Assembly (NCBI RefSeq): GCF_002483225.1
Contig: NZ_DLHL01000037.1
Location: 1-64,000 of the forward strand
DNA length: 64,000 nucleotides
DNA from: Gemmatimonas sp. UBA7669
GTDB lineage: Bacteria; Gemmatimonadota; Gemmatimonadetes; Gemmatimonadales; Gemmatimonadaceae
Direction of reading: 5' to 3'
Positions 27,119 to 36,670 of the stretch are shown here, one piece after another. The stretch's first letter is position 1. Each line of letters starts with the position of its first letter. The notes under the pieces are model-generated. The model was given only the letters and a program-made list of their open reading frames with translations, had not been told where the DNA came from and made no database searches. A program made the translations under genes and the position numbers.

Positions 27119-28825
27119 TCAGCGCAGGGCCGGCAAACGACCCAGCACGCAGGCATTCGGCGTCGCCGCGGCCGAAATCCGGGTCACCGCATGGTCTGGC
27201 GCGCGATCCAGCAGCCCGAATGCGTCAGGCAGCGCCTGCAGCACGCGGTCGAGTGTGTGGCCATGCAACGCGGCCTGTCCGTCCGCGAGCGCGCGAGCCT
27301 GCACACACTCGGCCGCCACGCCATGTACTGTGGCCGCCACGGCGGCTGCTGCACGCGCCGTGGCTCCCTGGCCGAGCAGCGCCACAATGAGACCCGTGAG
27401 TGCATCACCGCTGCCGCCTGTGGCCAGCACCGGCGTGCCATGCGGGACGACCAACACTTCCGCAGCCTTGGGCGCCGCCACTAATGTGGGCGTGCCCTTG
27501 AGCAGCACCACGGCATTGACGCGGTCGGCAAGGTCCTGGACTCGCGCCACGCGCTGTTCCCACTCGGCAGGCAACAACGCCCCCGTCATGCGGGCAAACT
27601 CGCCGGGATGTGGGGTGCACACGGCCTGCGGGGTGTCACGCAGCCAATAACGCAGCAGCGACGCCGTGTCGGTGCCGAGCGCATTGGCCGCGTCGGCAGC
27701 CAACCACAACGCATCGGCGTCGAGCACCAGGGGACCGGTGCGATAGGTGTCGATGAGTCGCTGCAGGACCTGCGACGAAAGACGCGACCTGCCAAGTCCG
27801 GGGCCGATGGCCAACGCTTCGTAGCGCGGCACCTGCCCGCTTTCGCTGGGCGTCAGGCGCATGGCGTCGACCTGCCGCGAGGCTGCCAGCGGTGGCCATT
27901 CGTGCGCGATGACCTGCAGCAAGGTGGACTGGATGGCCGATACACTTGGCGCATCAACCACGGCATGCACCACACCGGCACCCGCTGCCAGCGCCGCCTT
28001 GCACGCCAATACAACGGCTCCCGCCATGCCCGTGTCACCGCCGGCAATGCCGACACGCCCCCGCACGCCCTTGTGCGCATTCCACGGCGCGCGCGGCAGC
28101 CACGGCGCCAGTGTGTGCGGCGGACACCACCACGCGGTCTGGGCGTCCGTGGCCAGGTCCGTGGCGGTACCCAGACCAATATCCACCACGGACACGGCGC
28201 CCGCGGCCGCACGCTGCTGCAGCAGGCCGCGCTTGAGTGTGCCAAAGGTGATGGTGTGATGCGCCACCACACCGCCTTCACTCAACGCACCGCTGTCGGC
28301 ATCCAGGCCACTGGGCAGATCCAGCGAAACGATAGTGGCACCACGCACGCGCGCAGCATGGATGGCCGCACACCAGGGCTGGAGCTCTGGACGCAACGCG
28401 CCGCGATGACCGGTGCCAAGCAGGCCATCCACCACCAGCGCGGCCGCAAGCTCTGGTGTACCGGCGACACCATCCGACACGCCGTGTGCCAGTGGCCCGG
28501 CCGTGCGCACCCACAGTTCGGCGGCGCGCTGCGCATCGACCGTGGCCGGCGGCGCCGCCGCCCACACGCGCACCCGCACTCCGGCGCGATACAACTGTGC
28601 GGCCACGATGTACGCGTCACCGCCATTGTTGCCGCGGCCCGCCAACACCTCCACACCGGCATGAAGACAATCGCCGTGCTCAGCAAGAATGACCGCTGCG
28701 GCTTCCGTGCCGGCGCGGCACATGAGGGCAAACGACGGCGTGCCGGCCGCAATGGCCGCTTCGTCGGCCGCGCGGGATTGAGCGGCCGTGGTCACGCGTA
28801 ACGCGCGTGGAACCGGGGCGCTCAC
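27119..28825 (-). CDS. nnr: Bifunctional NAD(P)H-hydrate repair enzyme
   Basis: Repairs damaged (hydrated) NADH and NADPH: an epimerase domain (YjeF_N, about residues 1-215; GRGNNGGDAYIVAAQL) and an ADP-dependent dehydratase of ribokinase fold (about 235-555; GIAGGDTGMAGAVVLA, TPHPGEFARM, ATGGSGDALTGLI). The two domains are fused, as usual in bacteria. The start codon is GTG. It is intact and lies in the minus-strand block between the propeller lipoprotein and a Minf_1886 protein. Confidence 0.94.
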   Translation of the reverse strand: MSAPVPRALRVTTAAQSRAADEAAIAAGTPSFALMCRAGTEAAAVILAEHGDCLHAGVEVLAGRGNNGGDAYIVAAQLYRAGVRVRVWAAAPPATVDAQRAAELWVRTAGPLAHGVSDGVAGTPELAAALVVDGLLGTGHRGALRPELQPWCAAIHAARVRGATIVSLDLPSGLDADSGALSEGGVVAHHTITFGTLKRGLLQQRAAAGAVSVVDIGLGTATDLATDAQTAWWCPPHTLAPWLPRAPWNAHKGVRGRVGIAGGDTGMAGAVVLACKAALAAGAGVVHAVVDAPSVSAIQSTLLQVIAHEWPPLAASRQVDAMRLTPSESGQVPRYEALAIGPGLGRSRLSSQVLQRLIDTYRTGPLVLDADALWLAADAANALGTDTASLLRYWLRDTPQAVCTPHPGEFARMTGALLPAEWEQRVARVQDLADRVNAVVLLKGTPTLVAAPKAAEVLVVPHGTPVLATGGSGDALTGLIVALLGQGATARAAAAVAATVHGVAAECVQARALADGQAALHGHTLDRVLQALPDAFGLLDRAPDHAVTRISAAATPNACVLGRLPALR

Positions 28826-28858
28826 ACGGCCCCTGTCCGGAGCATCAGACGGTAAACG

Positions 28859-29242
28859 TCAGACGTTGGCCGTGCCCCAGGGATAGGACCGCTCGAATGC
28901 GTCGGCGAACTCGAACACGCCGAAGAAGTCATCGCGCGAATCCTGCGGCTGGCTGATGAGCAGCCCCATGTCCACGAGCGTGAACACGATGTCGCCAATG
29001 TCGCTGGTGCTGCGCACGCCCCAGTGCTCCAGCACCAGACGCGCCATCACACCAAAGCGTTGCAACGCCAGCTCGCGGCAGGCGTGCGCCAACTCCGGCC
29101 CGGTAATATGACGCCGTTCGGTGAGCTTCCCCTGGCAATGCTCCAGCGACGAGAGCACAAACAGATACGCGCGCTCGTCGAACCGCTGCTCACGCAAGCG
29201 GATCTGGTCCATGATGCCTTCACGGAATGCCAGCTCGGTCAC
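28859..29242 (-). CDS. Minf_1886/TIGR04138 family protein
   Basis: A 127-aa cytosolic protein. From memory it matches the Planctomycetes/Verrucomicrobia conserved family Minf_1886 (TIGR04138): DQIRLREQRFDERAYLFVL, RRHITGPELAHACRELAL, LVLEHWGVRSTSDIGDIVF and DSRDDFFGVFEF. No function is known. The start was set at the GTG at 29242 because AGGAG stands nine bases upstream and the family begins there; codons before it run back through the glyA terminator hairpin. Confidence 0.78.
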   Translation of the reverse strand: MTELAFREGIMDQIRLREQRFDERAYLFVLSSLEHCQGKLTERRHITGPELAHACRELALQRFGVMARLVLEHWGVRSTSDIGDIVFTLVDMGLLISQPQDSRDDFFGVFEFADAFERSYPWGTANV

Positions 29243-29267
29243 CGGATATTGCTCCTCACCTGTGCAG

Positions 29268-29309
29268 AAAAAAGGCCACCCCGAAAAATGCAGGCCATTC
29301 GGGGTGGCC
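29268..29309 (-). terminator. Intrinsic terminator of glyA
   Basis: On the minus strand the 12-bp arms GGCCACCCCGAA (plus 29298-29309) and TTCGGGGTGGCC (plus 29274-29285) pair perfectly and are followed by six T. It lies 22 bases after the glyA stop codon, so the genes further downstream need their own promoter. Confidence 0.9.
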
Positions 29310-29331
29310 ACAACCTCAAATGGTCCCAATC

Positions 29332-30633
29332 TCAGCCCACGTTGGACGGCTCGAGATACAGCGGGTAGCGATCGGCAAGTGCCTTCACATCGGCGCGCAC
29401 TGCCGCCAGCACCGCGCCATCTTCCGGCGCACCAATTACCCGATCGATGAGCACGGCAATCTGCTCCATGGCCTCGACACCCATACCCCGCGTCGTCACG
29501 GCCGGCGTGCCAATGCGAATGCCGCTGGTGACAAAGGGCGACTGGGTCTCGTTGGGTACGGTGTTCTTGTTGACCGTGATGCCGGCCGCATCCAGCGCCT
29601 TTTCCGCCACCTTGCCGGTGAGACCCTTGTTGCGCAGGTCCACCAGCATGAGATGGTTGTCCGTGCCGCCCGACACAATGTGATAACCACGCGCCACGAG
29701 CGCGGCCGCCAGCACCTGGGCATTGCGCACCACCTGCTGGCAGTACGCCGTGAATGACGGCTGCAACGCCTCATGGAATGCCACCGCCTTCGCGGCAATG
29801 ACATGCTCCAACGGTCCGCCCTGCATGCCGGGGAACATGGCCTTGTCGATGGCCTTGGCGTGTTCCGCCTTGCAGAGAATGATGCCGCCGCGCGGACCAC
29901 GCAGGGTCTTGTGCGTCGTGCTCGTCACCACATCGGCGAAGGGCACGGGCGACGGATACACCCCCGTGGCGGCCAGCCCCGCGAAGTGCGCCATGTCCAC
30001 CCAGAAGATGGCGCCCACTTCCTTGGCGATATCGGCAAACGCCTGCCAATCGACGACACGAGAATACGCACTGTATCCCGCCACGATCATCTTCGGCTTG
30101 TGCGCCCGTGCCTGCGCCCGCATGTGCTCGTAGTCGATGAGACCATCACCGGTCACACCGTACGACACGGCGTTGTACAACAGTCCTGAGAAATTGACCG
30201 GCGAGCCGTGCGTGAGGTGACCGCCCTGCGAGAGGTCCATGCCGAGGAAGGTCTCACCCGGCTTCATGAACGCGAGGAACACCGCGGCATTGGCCGACGC
30301 GCCGCTGTGCGCTTGCACGTTGGCGTGTTCGGCACCAAAGAGCTGCTTCAGGCGATCAATGGCCAGTTGCTCCACCTTGTCCACCACTTCGCAGCCACCG
30401 TAGTAGCGCTTGCCCGGCAAGCCCTCGGCGTACTTGTTGGTGAGCGGCGACCCCATGGCTTCCATGACCGCCGGCGACACGAAATTCTCGCTGGCGATGA
30501 GCTCGATGCCATCACTCTGGCGCCGCGTTTCCTCTTCAATCAGCTCGGCGATCTGTGGGTCCACCGCCGAGAGGGCACCACCCGGTGGCAGACGATCCCA
30601 GTCGGACCAGGCCGCACTCGCAGCAGCACTCAT
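29332..30633 (-). CDS. glyA: Serine hydroxymethyltransferase
   Basis: Interconverts serine and glycine with tetrahydrofolate as one-carbon carrier. A 433-aa PLP enzyme; the cofactor lysine is Lys242 in TSTTHKTLRGPRGG, with SENFVSPAVMEAMGS and HSGASANAAVF upstream. Its start overlaps the rpiB stop (ATGA), so the two are translationally coupled. A strong terminator follows. Confidence 0.96.
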   Translation of the reverse strand: MSAAASAAWSDWDRLPPGGALSAVDPQIAELIEEETRRQSDGIELIASENFVSPAVMEAMGSPLTNKYAEGLPGKRYYGGCEVVDKVEQLAIDRLKQLFGAEHANVQAHSGASANAAVFLAFMKPGETFLGMDLSQGGHLTHGSPVNFSGLLYNAVSYGVTGDGLIDYEHMRAQARAHKPKMIVAGYSAYSRVVDWQAFADIAKEVGAIFWVDMAHFAGLAATGVYPSPVPFADVVTSTTHKTLRGPRGGIILCKAEHAKAIDKAMFPGMQGGPLEHVIAAKAVAFHEALQPSFTAYCQQVVRNAQVLAAALVARGYHIVSGGTDNHLMLVDLRNKGLTGKVAEKALDAAGITVNKNTVPNETQSPFVTSGIRIGTPAVTTRGMGVEAMEQIAVLIDRVIGAPEDGAVLAAVRADVKALADRYPLYLEPSNVG

Positions 30634-31124
30634 GCGTCATTCCCCGGGCGCTCGGCCCCGTTGTGTTCGTTGGTCTGTTCGATCTTGGCCACACGCGTTT
30701 CGTGACGGCCACCTTCGAAATCGGTTTCCAGCCAGGTGCGCAGGATGGCGATCGCGTCCTCGTCGGACACGAAGCGCGCCGGTAACACGAGCACATTGGC
30801 GTCGTTGTGCTTGCGCGCCAGCGCCGCGATTTCCGGGTTCCACACCACCGCCGCCCGCACATTGGGATAGCGGTTGGCCACATACGACATGCCAAGACCC
30901 GTGCCGCAGAGCAGCACGCCGCGATCGGCCGCGCCGTCGGACACCTGCTGGGCGAGCGGATGCGCGTAGTCGGGATAGTCGGTACTGGCGGTGCTGTGCG
31001 TACCGATGTCCTCCACCTGATAGCCCAGGTCGGCCAGCACCGTGCGCAAGCGTTCCTTCAGCTCGAAGCCGGCGTGGTCCGACGCGATCGGGATGCGTTC
31101 GCCGGGACGTGCGTGTTCCACCAT
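30630..31124 (-). CDS. rpiB: Ribose-5-phosphate isomerase B
   Basis: Interconverts ribulose-5-phosphate and ribose-5-phosphate in the pentose phosphate pathway. From the ATG at 31124 the protein has 164 aa with ASDHAGFELK (Asp16, His17), catalytic Cys73 in LLCGTGLGMS, and ANRYPNVRAA. An earlier in-frame start would overlap the upstream dehydrogenase gene. The stop overlaps the glyA start. Confidence 0.93.
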   Translation of the reverse strand: MVEHARPGERIPIASDHAGFELKERLRTVLADLGYQVEDIGTHSTASTDYPDYAHPLAQQVSDGAADRGVLLCGTGLGMSYVANRYPNVRAAVVWNPEIAALARKHNDANVLVLPARFVSDEDAIAILRTWLETDFEGGRHETRVAKIEQTNEHNGAERPGNDA

Positions 31125-31156
31125 GTTCGTCTCGCTGGGCTCAGGATGAACGGAGG

Positions 31157-32233
31157 TCAGGATTCCTTGTTCGGATACTGCGGCCACGTACGCATCATGC
31201 CACGAACGGCCTGAATGCGCTGCTCGGCCACACGATCGGCGGCCTTGTACGTGGGAAGGCCCGTGCTCTTGGCCAGGGCAAAGACGCTCAACACCGTGTC
31301 GTAGATCTCATCGGCCTTGCGCAGCGAGCGATCGCGGCTCCAGCCCGTGAGTTCGCTGTACACGTTGATCACGCCGCCGGCATTGGCCACGTAATCGGGA
31401 GCATACAGAATGCCACGCGACTCGAGCTCTTCGCCATGGCGATCCTCGAGCAACTGATTGTTGGCGGCACCGGCCACGATCTCCACCTTGAGCTGCGGGA
31501 TGGTGTCATCGTTGATGATGCCACCCAGCGCGCAGGGCGCAAAGATGTCGGCCTTGACCCCATAGATGTCGGACAACGGCGCGGCCGTCGCGCCCAGCTC
31601 CTTCACCACCTTGTCCACGCGCGTCACATCGATGTCCGTCACCACGAGGTCGGCGCCGGCCTTGTGCAACTCGCGCGCCAGGTAACCACCCACGTGCCCG
31701 AGGCCTTGAATGGCCACCGTGCGGCCGGTGAGTTCCTTGCTGCCCCAACGCTGGAAGGCCGAGGCCTGGATGGCGCGAAACACGCCGCGCGCCGTCACAC
31801 TCGACGGATCACCCGACTTGGACCCGATGCCGGTGACGTAGTCCGTCTCCATGTGCACGAAGTCCATGTCCTCCACCGACGTGCCCACATCTTCCGCGGT
31901 CACGTAGCGGCCGCCGAGCGAATCGACGAAGCGGCCGTGCGCCCGGAACAGCATCTCGCGCTGCGTGGTCTTGTTGTCGCCGATGATGACCGACTTGCCG
32001 CCGCCGAGGTTGAGACCGGCCACGGCGTTCTTGTATGTCATGCCACGCGAGAGGCGCAGCGCATCGATGACGGCCTCCTCGTCGGAGGCGTAGTTCCAGA
32101 AGCGCGCACCACCGAGCGCAGGCCCGAGCGTGGTGTCGTGAATGGCGATGATGCCGCGATAGCCCGACGCCTTGTCGTGGCAGAACACGACCTGCTCGTG
32201 GCCCATCTCGGCGATGGTTTCGAAGTAGCGCAT
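31157..32233 (-). CDS. Leucine (Glu/Leu/Phe/Val family) dehydrogenase
   Basis: An NAD-dependent dehydrogenase of branched-chain amino acids, 358 aa, the length of leucine dehydrogenases. The two lysines of the catalytic site, Lys68 (MTYKNA) and Lys80 (GGGKSVI), occupy the same positions as in the Bacillus enzyme; the Rossmann motif is GLGHVGGYLA. It is 15 bp downstream of an acyl-CoA dehydrogenase, and with the genes upstream suggests branched-chain amino-acid breakdown. Phenylalanine or valine activity cannot be excluded. Confidence 0.92.
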   Translation of the reverse strand: MRYFETIAEMGHEQVVFCHDKASGYRGIIAIHDTTLGPALGGARFWNYASDEEAVIDALRLSRGMTYKNAVAGLNLGGGKSVIIGDNKTTQREMLFRAHGRFVDSLGGRYVTAEDVGTSVEDMDFVHMETDYVTGIGSKSGDPSSVTARGVFRAIQASAFQRWGSKELTGRTVAIQGLGHVGGYLARELHKAGADLVVTDIDVTRVDKVVKELGATAAPLSDIYGVKADIFAPCALGGIINDDTIPQLKVEIVAGAANNQLLEDRHGEELESRGILYAPDYVANAGGVINVYSELTGWSRDRSLRKADEIYDTVLSVFALAKSTGLPTYKAADRVAEQRIQAVRGMMRTWPQYPNKES

Positions 32234-32248
32234 GGGACGACCGTATGT

Positions 32249-33433
32249 TCAGTCGGGAAGTGATCCGTCGGCGGCCGCCGCAGCGGCCAGCGTTTCACGC
32301 GCGATGACGATACGCTGGATCTCGGAGGTGCCTTCGTAGATCTCCGTGACCTTCGCGTCGCGCATGTGGCGCTCGACGGGATAATCGGTCACGTACCCGT
32401 AGCCGCCGTAGATCTGCACGGCCTGGGTGGTGACCCACATGGCGGTCTCCGTTGCGAAGAGCTTCGCCATGCTGCTGAAGCGGGTGACCCGTTCTCCCCG
32501 CTCCTTCGCGGCCGCCGCCGTGTGCAACAACGTGCGGGCAGCGGTAATGCGTGTGGCCATGTCGGCCAGCTTGAACTGGATGGCCTGGAACTCGGCAATC
32601 GCCTTGCCGAACTGCTTGCGCTCGGTCATGTAGCGCGCGCTGGCTTCGAGCGCGGCGCGGGCAATGCCCACGGCCTGCGCCGCAATGCCAAGCCGTCCAT
32701 GATCGAGTGAACCGAGCGCGTAGGTCAGGCCCTTGCCCTCTTCACCCACCAGACGATCGGCCGGCACCCGGCAGTTGTCGAGCACAATCTGCAGCGTGGG
32801 CGAAGCCCGCAGCCCCATCTTGTTTTCCTTCTTGGTCAGATGGAAGCCGGGCAGATCGGGGGTGAGAATGAAGGTGCTGATGCCCTTGCTGCCGCGGCGT
32901 GCGTCGGCCGTGTCGGTGCGCGCCATGCAGAGGATGACCTGCGCCTCGTTGCCGTGCGACACCCAGGCCTTGGTGCCGTTCAGCACCCAGTGGTCGCCGT
33001 CGCGCACGGCCTGCGTGCGCAGGCTGCCGGCATCGGAACCGGCCTCCGGCTCTGAGAGCGCGAAGGCACCCAGCCACTCCCCGCGCGCCATGCGCGGCAG
33101 GAAGGTCTGACGCTGCGCGTCGTTGCCGAAGTTGAGGATCATCTGCGTGGGCAGCGAGTTGTGCACACTGAGTGTCACCGCCGCTGTCGCATCGCCCACG
33201 GCGATTTCTTCGAGCGCCAGCAGATAGCTCTGCGCGTCGAGTCCCAGCCCCTCGTACTGCTCGGGGATGAGCATGCCCAGAAATCCGAGCTCGGCCATCT
33301 GCGTGATCATCGCGCGATCGAAGCGCGATTCGCGGTCACGCTCACCCGCCAGCGGCGTGAGTTCACGCTGCGCGTAGTCGCGCGCGAGGCGCTGGATTTC
33401 CTGCTGTGTGTCGGTCAGGTGGAGCAAACCCAT
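32249..33433 (-). CDS. Acyl-CoA dehydrogenase
   Basis: An FAD-dependent acyl-CoA dehydrogenase of 394 aa, catalysing the first oxidation of beta-oxidation or of branched-chain acyl-CoA breakdown. FAD-contact segments are AFALSEPEAGSDAG and WVSHGNEAQV; the catalytic base is Glu367 in IYEGTSEIQR. The position fits short-chain dehydrogenases. It is probably co-transcribed with the hydroxyacyl-CoA dehydrogenase upstream (12 bp gap) and the leucine dehydrogenase downstream. Confidence 0.94.
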   Translation of the reverse strand: MGLLHLTDTQQEIQRLARDYAQRELTPLAGERDRESRFDRAMITQMAELGFLGMLIPEQYEGLGLDAQSYLLALEEIAVGDATAAVTLSVHNSLPTQMILNFGNDAQRQTFLPRMARGEWLGAFALSEPEAGSDAGSLRTQAVRDGDHWVLNGTKAWVSHGNEAQVILCMARTDTADARRGSKGISTFILTPDLPGFHLTKKENKMGLRASPTLQIVLDNCRVPADRLVGEEGKGLTYALGSLDHGRLGIAAQAVGIARAALEASARYMTERKQFGKAIAEFQAIQFKLADMATRITAARTLLHTAAAAKERGERVTRFSSMAKLFATETAMWVTTQAVQIYGGYGYVTDYPVERHMRDAKVTEIYEGTSEIQRIVIARETLAAAAAADGSLPD

Positions 33434-33445
33434 GTCGTGCAGCCC

Positions 33446-34312
<867 letters not shown>

Positions 34313-34326
34313 CTCTGCCACTCCTC

Positions 34327-35253
34327 TTACGCGTGCGATGTTTGCAAGTCGTGAGACGTACGGCGCGGGCGGGATGCCCACAGCACGGCGCCTCCAAGCA
34401 CGAAGGCCGCAGCCAGTCCCCCTTCGGGGCCCCAACTGCCACCGGTCAACCAGTCGGGACCGTGCACCGTGGCACGGTATCCCGGTGTCGCAAACGGCAG
34501 CCCACTCACCGGCAGGTGCAGCACGGCCGCCATGATCCAGTTCCACGCGAGATGCGCCGTGAAGGCCGCCGGCACGCCGGCACGCTCGCGCACGAGCGCG
34601 AGTCCCCACCCCGCCAGCATCACCAACGCCGTGGTGCGCACGCCGGCTCCCGGATTGGTGAGATGCACGAGGCCAAACAGCACACTCGTCACCAGCCGGG
34701 CCGCCACATTGGCTCCGTTTTGAGCCACCGTGGCACTCGCCGTGTCACCCGCGGACTCCTGAAACGCCTCACGGAACGCCGAGTAGAGCGTGCCGCGAAA
34801 CGCCAACTCTTCCCACAACGCCGCCGGTCCGAGCACCACCAGCAATCGCAGCGCCGTGCCCCACCACGTGTCCTGCATGAACACCGGCGGGGCGACGCGC
34901 TCGAAGCGCAGCCAGCCTCCCAACCACAACAGCAGCGCCGTGCCGCCGATCAGCGCGGTACCAAGCAGCGCACCGACCGTCAGACGACGCCAGTGCCAAC
35001 TGCCCTCGGCAAAACCCAGTTGCGTCCACGACTGCGGCTCGGCCTGTCGGAACACCACCAGCGTGCCCGCCAGCGCGCCAATCAGCATGCTGACCGGGTA
35101 CATCGGCACCGGTTCACCAACCAGTGCCGACACACCTCCCCAGAGCGGGCCCGCGAAGGACTCGAAGAGCAGTTGCGCCACGAGCCACACCACGACAAAC
35201 CCGCCAAGTCGCCACAGCAGCCGGCCCGCGCGGGCCCAGCCTGGCACGCTCAC
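34327..35253 (-). CDS. CPBP family intramembrane metalloprotease
   Basis: A 308-aa polytopic membrane protein of the CAAX-protease/bacteriocin-processing (Abi) family, with about seven to eight helices. The three signature motifs are present: EExxxR at Glu148-Glu149-Arg153 (ALWEELAFRG), His197 (LFGLVHLTN) and His234 with Asn238 (FTAHLAWNW). The function of bacterial members is mostly unknown. It sits inside the catabolic operon, only five bases from the thiolase stop, which is unusual company. Confidence 0.9.
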   Translation of the reverse strand: MSVPGWARAGRLLWRLGGFVVVWLVAQLLFESFAGPLWGGVSALVGEPVPMYPVSMLIGALAGTLVVFRQAEPQSWTQLGFAEGSWHWRRLTVGALLGTALIGGTALLLWLGGWLRFERVAPPVFMQDTWWGTALRLLVVLGPAALWEELAFRGTLYSAFREAFQESAGDTASATVAQNGANVAARLVTSVLFGLVHLTNPGAGVRTTALVMLAGWGLALVRERAGVPAAFTAHLAWNWIMAAVLHLPVSGLPFATPGYRATVHGPDWLTGGSWGPEGGLAAAFVLGGAVLWASRPRRTSHDLQTSHA

Positions 35254-35258
35254 GTCAC

Positions 35259-36470
35259 TCAGCCGACGCGTTCCACAGAAAGGGCCACCGCGTCACCACC
35301 ACCGAGGCAGAGCGTCGCCAAACCGGTACGGGCCTGGCGATCGATGAGCGCGTGCAACAGCGTGACCAGCACGCGCGTGCCGCTGGCGCCAATCGGGTGA
35401 CCCAGCGCAATGGCGCCGCCGTGCACGTTCACACGAGTGGCGTCCCAGCCCAGTCCTTCGCCGTCGGCCAGGGCCTGGCTCGCGAAGGCTTCGTTGGCCT
35501 CGATCAGGTCGTAGTCGCCGATGCTGGTGCCGGCCTTGGCCATGAGATTCTTGACCGCCGTGATGGGCGCAAAGAACAGGTCGCGCGGATGGCCCGCACC
35601 CGTGGCGTAGCCGGTGATGCGCGCCAGAATGTTCAGACCGTGCTCACGCGCGTAGGCTTCACTGGTCACGACCACCGCCGCGGCGCCGTCGTTGAGCGAC
35701 GAGGCATTGCCGGCCGTCACTGACAGGTTGCTGTTGTCGCCGCCCTTGCTCGGGAAGGCCGGACGCAGCTTGCCAAGCGAATCGGTCGTGGTGTCGGCGC
35801 GCGGTCCTTCGTCCGCGCTGATGACCGTCGGCCCCTTCTTGCCCGGAATCTCCACGGGCACGATTTCCGCCGTGAACTTGCCGGCCTGCTGCGCGGCCAC
35901 GGCCTTCGTGTGTGACGCCGCCGCAAACGCGTCCTGTGCGTCGCGCGAAACTCCGGCCTTCTCTGCCGTGTATTCAGCGTGCGAGCCCATGTGCACATCG
36001 CAGGTGCTGCACCAGAGCCCGTCCTTGATCATGCCATCGACCATGGTCTGGTCACCCAGCTTCACGCCACCACGCATGCCGTACACGTAGTGCGGCGCGT
36101 TGCTCATGCTTTCCTGCCCACCAGCCACGATGACCTGCGCATCACCGGCCTTGATGGCCTGCGCGGCCAGCATCACGGCCTTGAGACCGGAGCCGCACAC
36201 CTTGTTGATGGTCAACGCCGACGCCGTGTTGCTGACGCCCGCCTTGAGCATGGCCTGCCGGGCCGGGGCCTGACCCGTGCCACCCTGCAGCACGTGGCCC
36301 ATGATCACTTCCTGTACCGCGTCCGGGGACACGCCGCTGCGGGACAGGGCGGCCTTGATGGCGATGGCGCCGAGATCGGACGCCGACAGGGAGGCCAGGC
36401 CTCCGAGATACCGCCCGATCGGGGTGCGCGCGGCACCGACGATGACGGGCTGGCGGGAAAGGTCGGTCAT
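35259..36470 (-). CDS. Acetyl-CoA acetyltransferase (thiolase)
   Basis: A condensing/cleaving thiolase of 403 aa from the ATG at 36470, where VIVGAARTPIGRYLGG begins. Catalytic Cys92 (NKVCGSGLKA), GHPIGASGTR with the active His, and Cys388 (CLGGGDAV) are intact. Together with the acyl-CoA and hydroxyacyl-CoA dehydrogenases it covers three of the four beta-oxidation steps; an enoyl-CoA hydratase is not in the window. It is the first gene of the minus-strand block; codons upstream of 36470 were rejected as intergenic. Confidence 0.94.
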   Translation of the reverse strand: MTDLSRQPVIVGAARTPIGRYLGGLASLSASDLGAIAIKAALSRSGVSPDAVQEVIMGHVLQGGTGQAPARQAMLKAGVSNTASALTINKVCGSGLKAVMLAAQAIKAGDAQVIVAGGQESMSNAPHYVYGMRGGVKLGDQTMVDGMIKDGLWCSTCDVHMGSHAEYTAEKAGVSRDAQDAFAAASHTKAVAAQQAGKFTAEIVPVEIPGKKGPTVISADEGPRADTTTDSLGKLRPAFPSKGGDNSNLSVTAGNASSLNDGAAAVVVTSEAYAREHGLNILARITGYATGAGHPRDLFFAPITAVKNLMAKAGTSIGDYDLIEANEAFASQALADGEGLGWDATRVNVHGGAIALGHPIGASGTRVLVTLLHALIDRQARTGLATLCLGGGDAVALSVERVG

Positions 36471-36564
36471 GATCGAAAGAGCGACTGCGGGAAAGCGGCG
36501 ACCCGCGGGACCGCCGCGCGGCACGATCGGGAGTGACATCGCGCACCGTCCCCAAAGGGGGCAG

Positions 36565-36590
36565 CCCCTCAAAATAACCAGAGTGAGGGG
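36565..36590. promoter_or_regulatory. Inverted repeat between divergent thiolase and plug-protein genes
   Basis: CCCCTCA (36565-36571) and TGAGGGG (36584-36590) form a perfect 7-bp inverted repeat in the 200-bp divergent region, around AAATAACCAGAG. It may be an operator for either gene or part of a promoter. Position and symmetry are the only evidence. Confidence 0.35.
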
Positions 36591-36670
36591 TTGAGGAGCA
36601 GGCCGACTTTCCACGATGTTCCGATATGCGACCGAACCAAGCCCTTCCCCGGTCCCTGCCCCGGCGCGTC

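Noticed and set aside
30410..32263. 617-codon plus-strand open frame across glyA, rpiB and leucine dehydrogenase
   Set aside because: It spans three certain minus-strand genes and shows no motif.
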